Below, in pieces: positions 4,626 through 6,006 of a DNA stretch of 6,006 bases (position 1 is its first letter; the number at the start of each line of letters is the position of its first letter). Made by a program: the position numbers and the translations under genes. The DNA comes from Litorimonas sp963922935. GTDB lineage: Bacteria > Pseudomonadota > Alphaproteobacteria > Caulobacterales > Maricaulaceae. Location of the stretch: positions 1 to 6,006 of the forward strand of contig CAWUKE010000140.1 in the NCBI GenBank assembly GCA_963922935.1, read 5' to 3'. The notes below the pieces were generated by a model that made no database searches, was not told where the DNA came from, and saw only the letters and a list, made by a program, of their open reading frames with translations.

Positions 4626-5867
4626 ATGAAATCCATTCACGACATTCCTTTATTAGGCCTTGTTGTTGTTGCGGCCCTTGCCGCCTTTGGATTCTATGGC
4701 CTGGGCGCAAGCCCGACCCTCGCCAGCCCCATAATGATCGGTGATGCCTATTTGCTGAAATCGATCGCGGGCCTGGCGAAAGACGCGCTCTTCGTCCCGC
4801 TCAAACCGCTCATGTATGCGTTGATCATTATGAGCATTGGCAGCTCAATCGCCATTTCAACTGGCGGGCTCGGCGCGAAGTTTGCGCGCGTCTTGGGTTT
4901 CTTTATCGGCTTCTCTCTGTTGGGCATGGCACTCGCGATCACGGCCTATTTCACCTTTTCAGGCCTCACCATTCTGCCCAGCGCGGAAAGTGTTGGTGCC
5001 ATGGGCGGCGACGGGTCGGCTTCCCCGCTGATGGATAAAATCTACCGTGTCCTGACCTCAGAGCTGATGATCTGTATTTACACAGGCCTGATCTTCGGCG
5101 CGGCATTGAAACGGCTGGGCCTGGGGCGGGAAGCGGACGCGATCTCCGATCTCTTCATCAAGGGCTTCCGCAAATTTCTACAATATACGATCCCGCTCGC
5201 CGTGTTTGGGTCCGTCACGCTCGCATTGTCAGACGCGGATGGCGTGCGGACGCTGGGCAATCTGGCGCAATTGCTGGCCCCTTACCTGATGGCCATGGTT
5301 GGCACGTGGTTAATCCTTGTGGGTGTCACGACCTTTATCTTGAAAATCGGGCTTCGGCGCGTTTTGGGCGCGATCTTGCCGCAAGCGCTCGTCGCGTTCT
5401 CGACCTCATCGTCTATCGCGACCCTGACAGCCACCAAGCAGGCGTGTGACGATCTTGGCGCGAGTGGCGATGAAAGCACGCCGTTTTTCACCATCGGCGC
5501 GACTATCAATATGGTCGGCACGCTGATCGGGCTTCTGCTGCTATCGCTCTATGCGATGAATGCTTTTGGGCTAGAAGTCGGCTTAGGCGAAGCGCTGATC
5601 GTCGGCTTCCAGAGCCTTGTCTTTGCAACAGCCGCGGCGGGAACGCCGTCAGCGTCTGTTGTGCTGCTACAAGAAATTCTCGTCAGTCAGGGCGTGTCAG
5701 CGGACTATGCACAATATGTCGTCGGGCTGATTATCACCATCGATACGCTGATCCTCGACCGTTTGCGCACCGTGCTGAACACGCAGTCCGATTCCATGAG
5801 TACGGCGAACGGGCTGAAGACTTATTATGGCAAGCCCGATATTCTGAGCGAAGAGGCGGACGCTTAA
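4626..5867 (+). CDS. Dicarboxylate/amino-acid:cation symporter (DAACS, GltP/GltPh type) with altered ion-site motif
   Basis: 413 residues, the normal family length, with eight hydrophobic helices and two re-entrant hairpins: TM1 about 8-27, TM2 58-78, TM3 88-112, TM4 145-160, TM5 183-203, TM6 215-240, TM7 288-313, TM8 361-386. HP1 carries the serine-rich tip AFSTSSSIATL (257-267). TM7 has GATINMVGTL (291-300), where the family motif is NMDGT, so the Asp is Val297. HP2 has AAGTPSAS (337-344), where relatives usually have GVPGAG. TM8 keeps LDRLRTVLN (377-385) with D378, R381, N385 and D389, which in GltPh contact substrate and sodium; R381 suggests an acidic substrate. It is an inner-membrane uptake carrier driven by Na+ or H+. 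AGGGA seven bases before the ATG supports the start. It may be expressed from its own promoter. Family sure; substrate and coupling ion unknown. Confidence 0.93.
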   Translation: MKSIHDIPLLGLVVVAALAAFGFYGLGASPTLASPIMIGDAYLLKSIAGLAKDALFVPLKPLMYALIIMSIGSSIAISTGGLGAKFARVLGFFIGFSLLGMALAITAYFTFSGLTILPSAESVGAMGGDGSASPLMDKIYRVLTSELMICIYTGLIFGAALKRLGLGREADAISDLFIKGFRKFLQYTIPLAVFGSVTLALSDADGVRTLGNLAQLLAPYLMAMVGTWLILVGVTTFILKIGLRRVLGAILPQALVAFSTSSSIATLTATKQACDDLGASGDESTPFFTIGATINMVGTLIGLLLLSLYAMNAFGLEVGLGEALIVGFQSLVFATAAAGTPSASVVLLQEILVSQGVSADYAQYVVGLIITIDTLILDRLRTVLNTQSDSMSTANGLKTYYGKPDILSEEADA

Positions 5868-6006
5868 GCGGAATAATCCCGCGCGCCAAACAAAGCGCTG
5901 CCGACACGCACATGGGTCGCGCCGAACGGTACAGCGGTCGCATAGTCCGCGCTCATCCCCATGGAGAGTTGGTTGATACCGTGGGCTTTGGCCAGCGTTT
6001 CCATTC
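5864..6006 (-). CDS. YggS/PLPBP (PROSC) pyridoxal-phosphate homeostasis protein, C-terminal part
   Basis: The reverse-strand frame runs from the right edge to the TAA at 5864-5866; the visible C-terminus is about 46 residues. LSMGMSADYATAVPFGATHVRVGSALFG is the closing region of the YggS/PLPBP family: the SMGMS..D motif and the T-H-V-R-(I/V)-G phosphate-binding strand of a fold-type III barrel. These proteins bind pyridoxal 5'-phosphate without known catalysis and buffer vitamin B6 and amino/keto-acid pools in the cytoplasm. Full members have about 220-230 residues, so roughly four fifths, including the PLP lysine, lie outside the window. Its stop overlaps the symporter's TAA by four bases (5864-5867, tail to tail). 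Confident family call. Confidence 0.93.
   Translation of the reverse strand, partial: METLAKAHGINQLSMGMSADYATAVPFGATHVRVGSALFGARDYSA

Noticed and set aside
1..6006. tRNA genes, CRISPR arrays, insertion sequences, riboswitches, toxin-antitoxin or defence genes
   Set aside because: Nothing resembling these was seen on either strand; nearly all bases are taken by ordinary genes, and the longest gap is 124 bp.

Overview
The window is ordinary-looking bacterial chromosome of moderately high GC. It holds eight protein genes, of which the first and last are cut by the window edges. Several features point to an alphaproteobacterium, most likely of the Caulobacterales/Hyphomonadaceae/Maricaulales type. 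These are a lolA-xthA gene pair, a small YkuD-type L,D-transpeptidase with the alphaproteobacterial active-site signature (TLGCLAL instead of SHGC), an adenosine-kinase-type PfkB protein and a yggS-type gene. That placement is inferred from protein style and gene order; no rRNA or other marker is present.

Layout, left to right: the C-terminal part of LolA (+), then exodeoxyribonuclease III xthA (+), whose start sits against a GC hairpin. An L,D-transpeptidase domain protein (-) follows, convergent with xthA and overlapping it by 14 bp. A 67-bp divergent spacer carrying a perfect 12-bp palindrome separates it from an OmpR/PhoB-type response regulator (+). Next is an ATP-grasp ligase of the glutathione-synthetase/DcsG-like group (-), 10 bp from the regulator's stop. 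A 102-bp divergent spacer leads to an adenosine kinase-like PfkB kinase (+). A 124-bp gap then precedes a DAACS (GltP/GltPh-type) cation symporter (+). The window ends with the C-terminus of a YggS/PLPBP pyridoxal-phosphate homeostasis protein (-), which overlaps the symporter stop by 4 bp.

The genes do not form one pathway. They cover lipoprotein transport, DNA repair, possible cell-wall chemistry, signalling, an unassigned ligation, purine salvage, solute uptake and PLP homeostasis. Orientation changes often and every convergent junction is nearly zero-length or overlapping. I see no strong intrinsic terminator with a T-run, no tRNA, no insertion sequence, no CRISPR array and no attachment site.

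Two observations deserve most attention. The symporter appears to lack several side chains of the third sodium site of the GltPh family (NMDGT is NMVGT, plus matching changes in TM3). The L,D-transpeptidase has a full catalytic motif but demonstrably no room for a signal peptide, because an in-frame stop lies two codons before its ATG. I found no clear new multi-gene system in this window.
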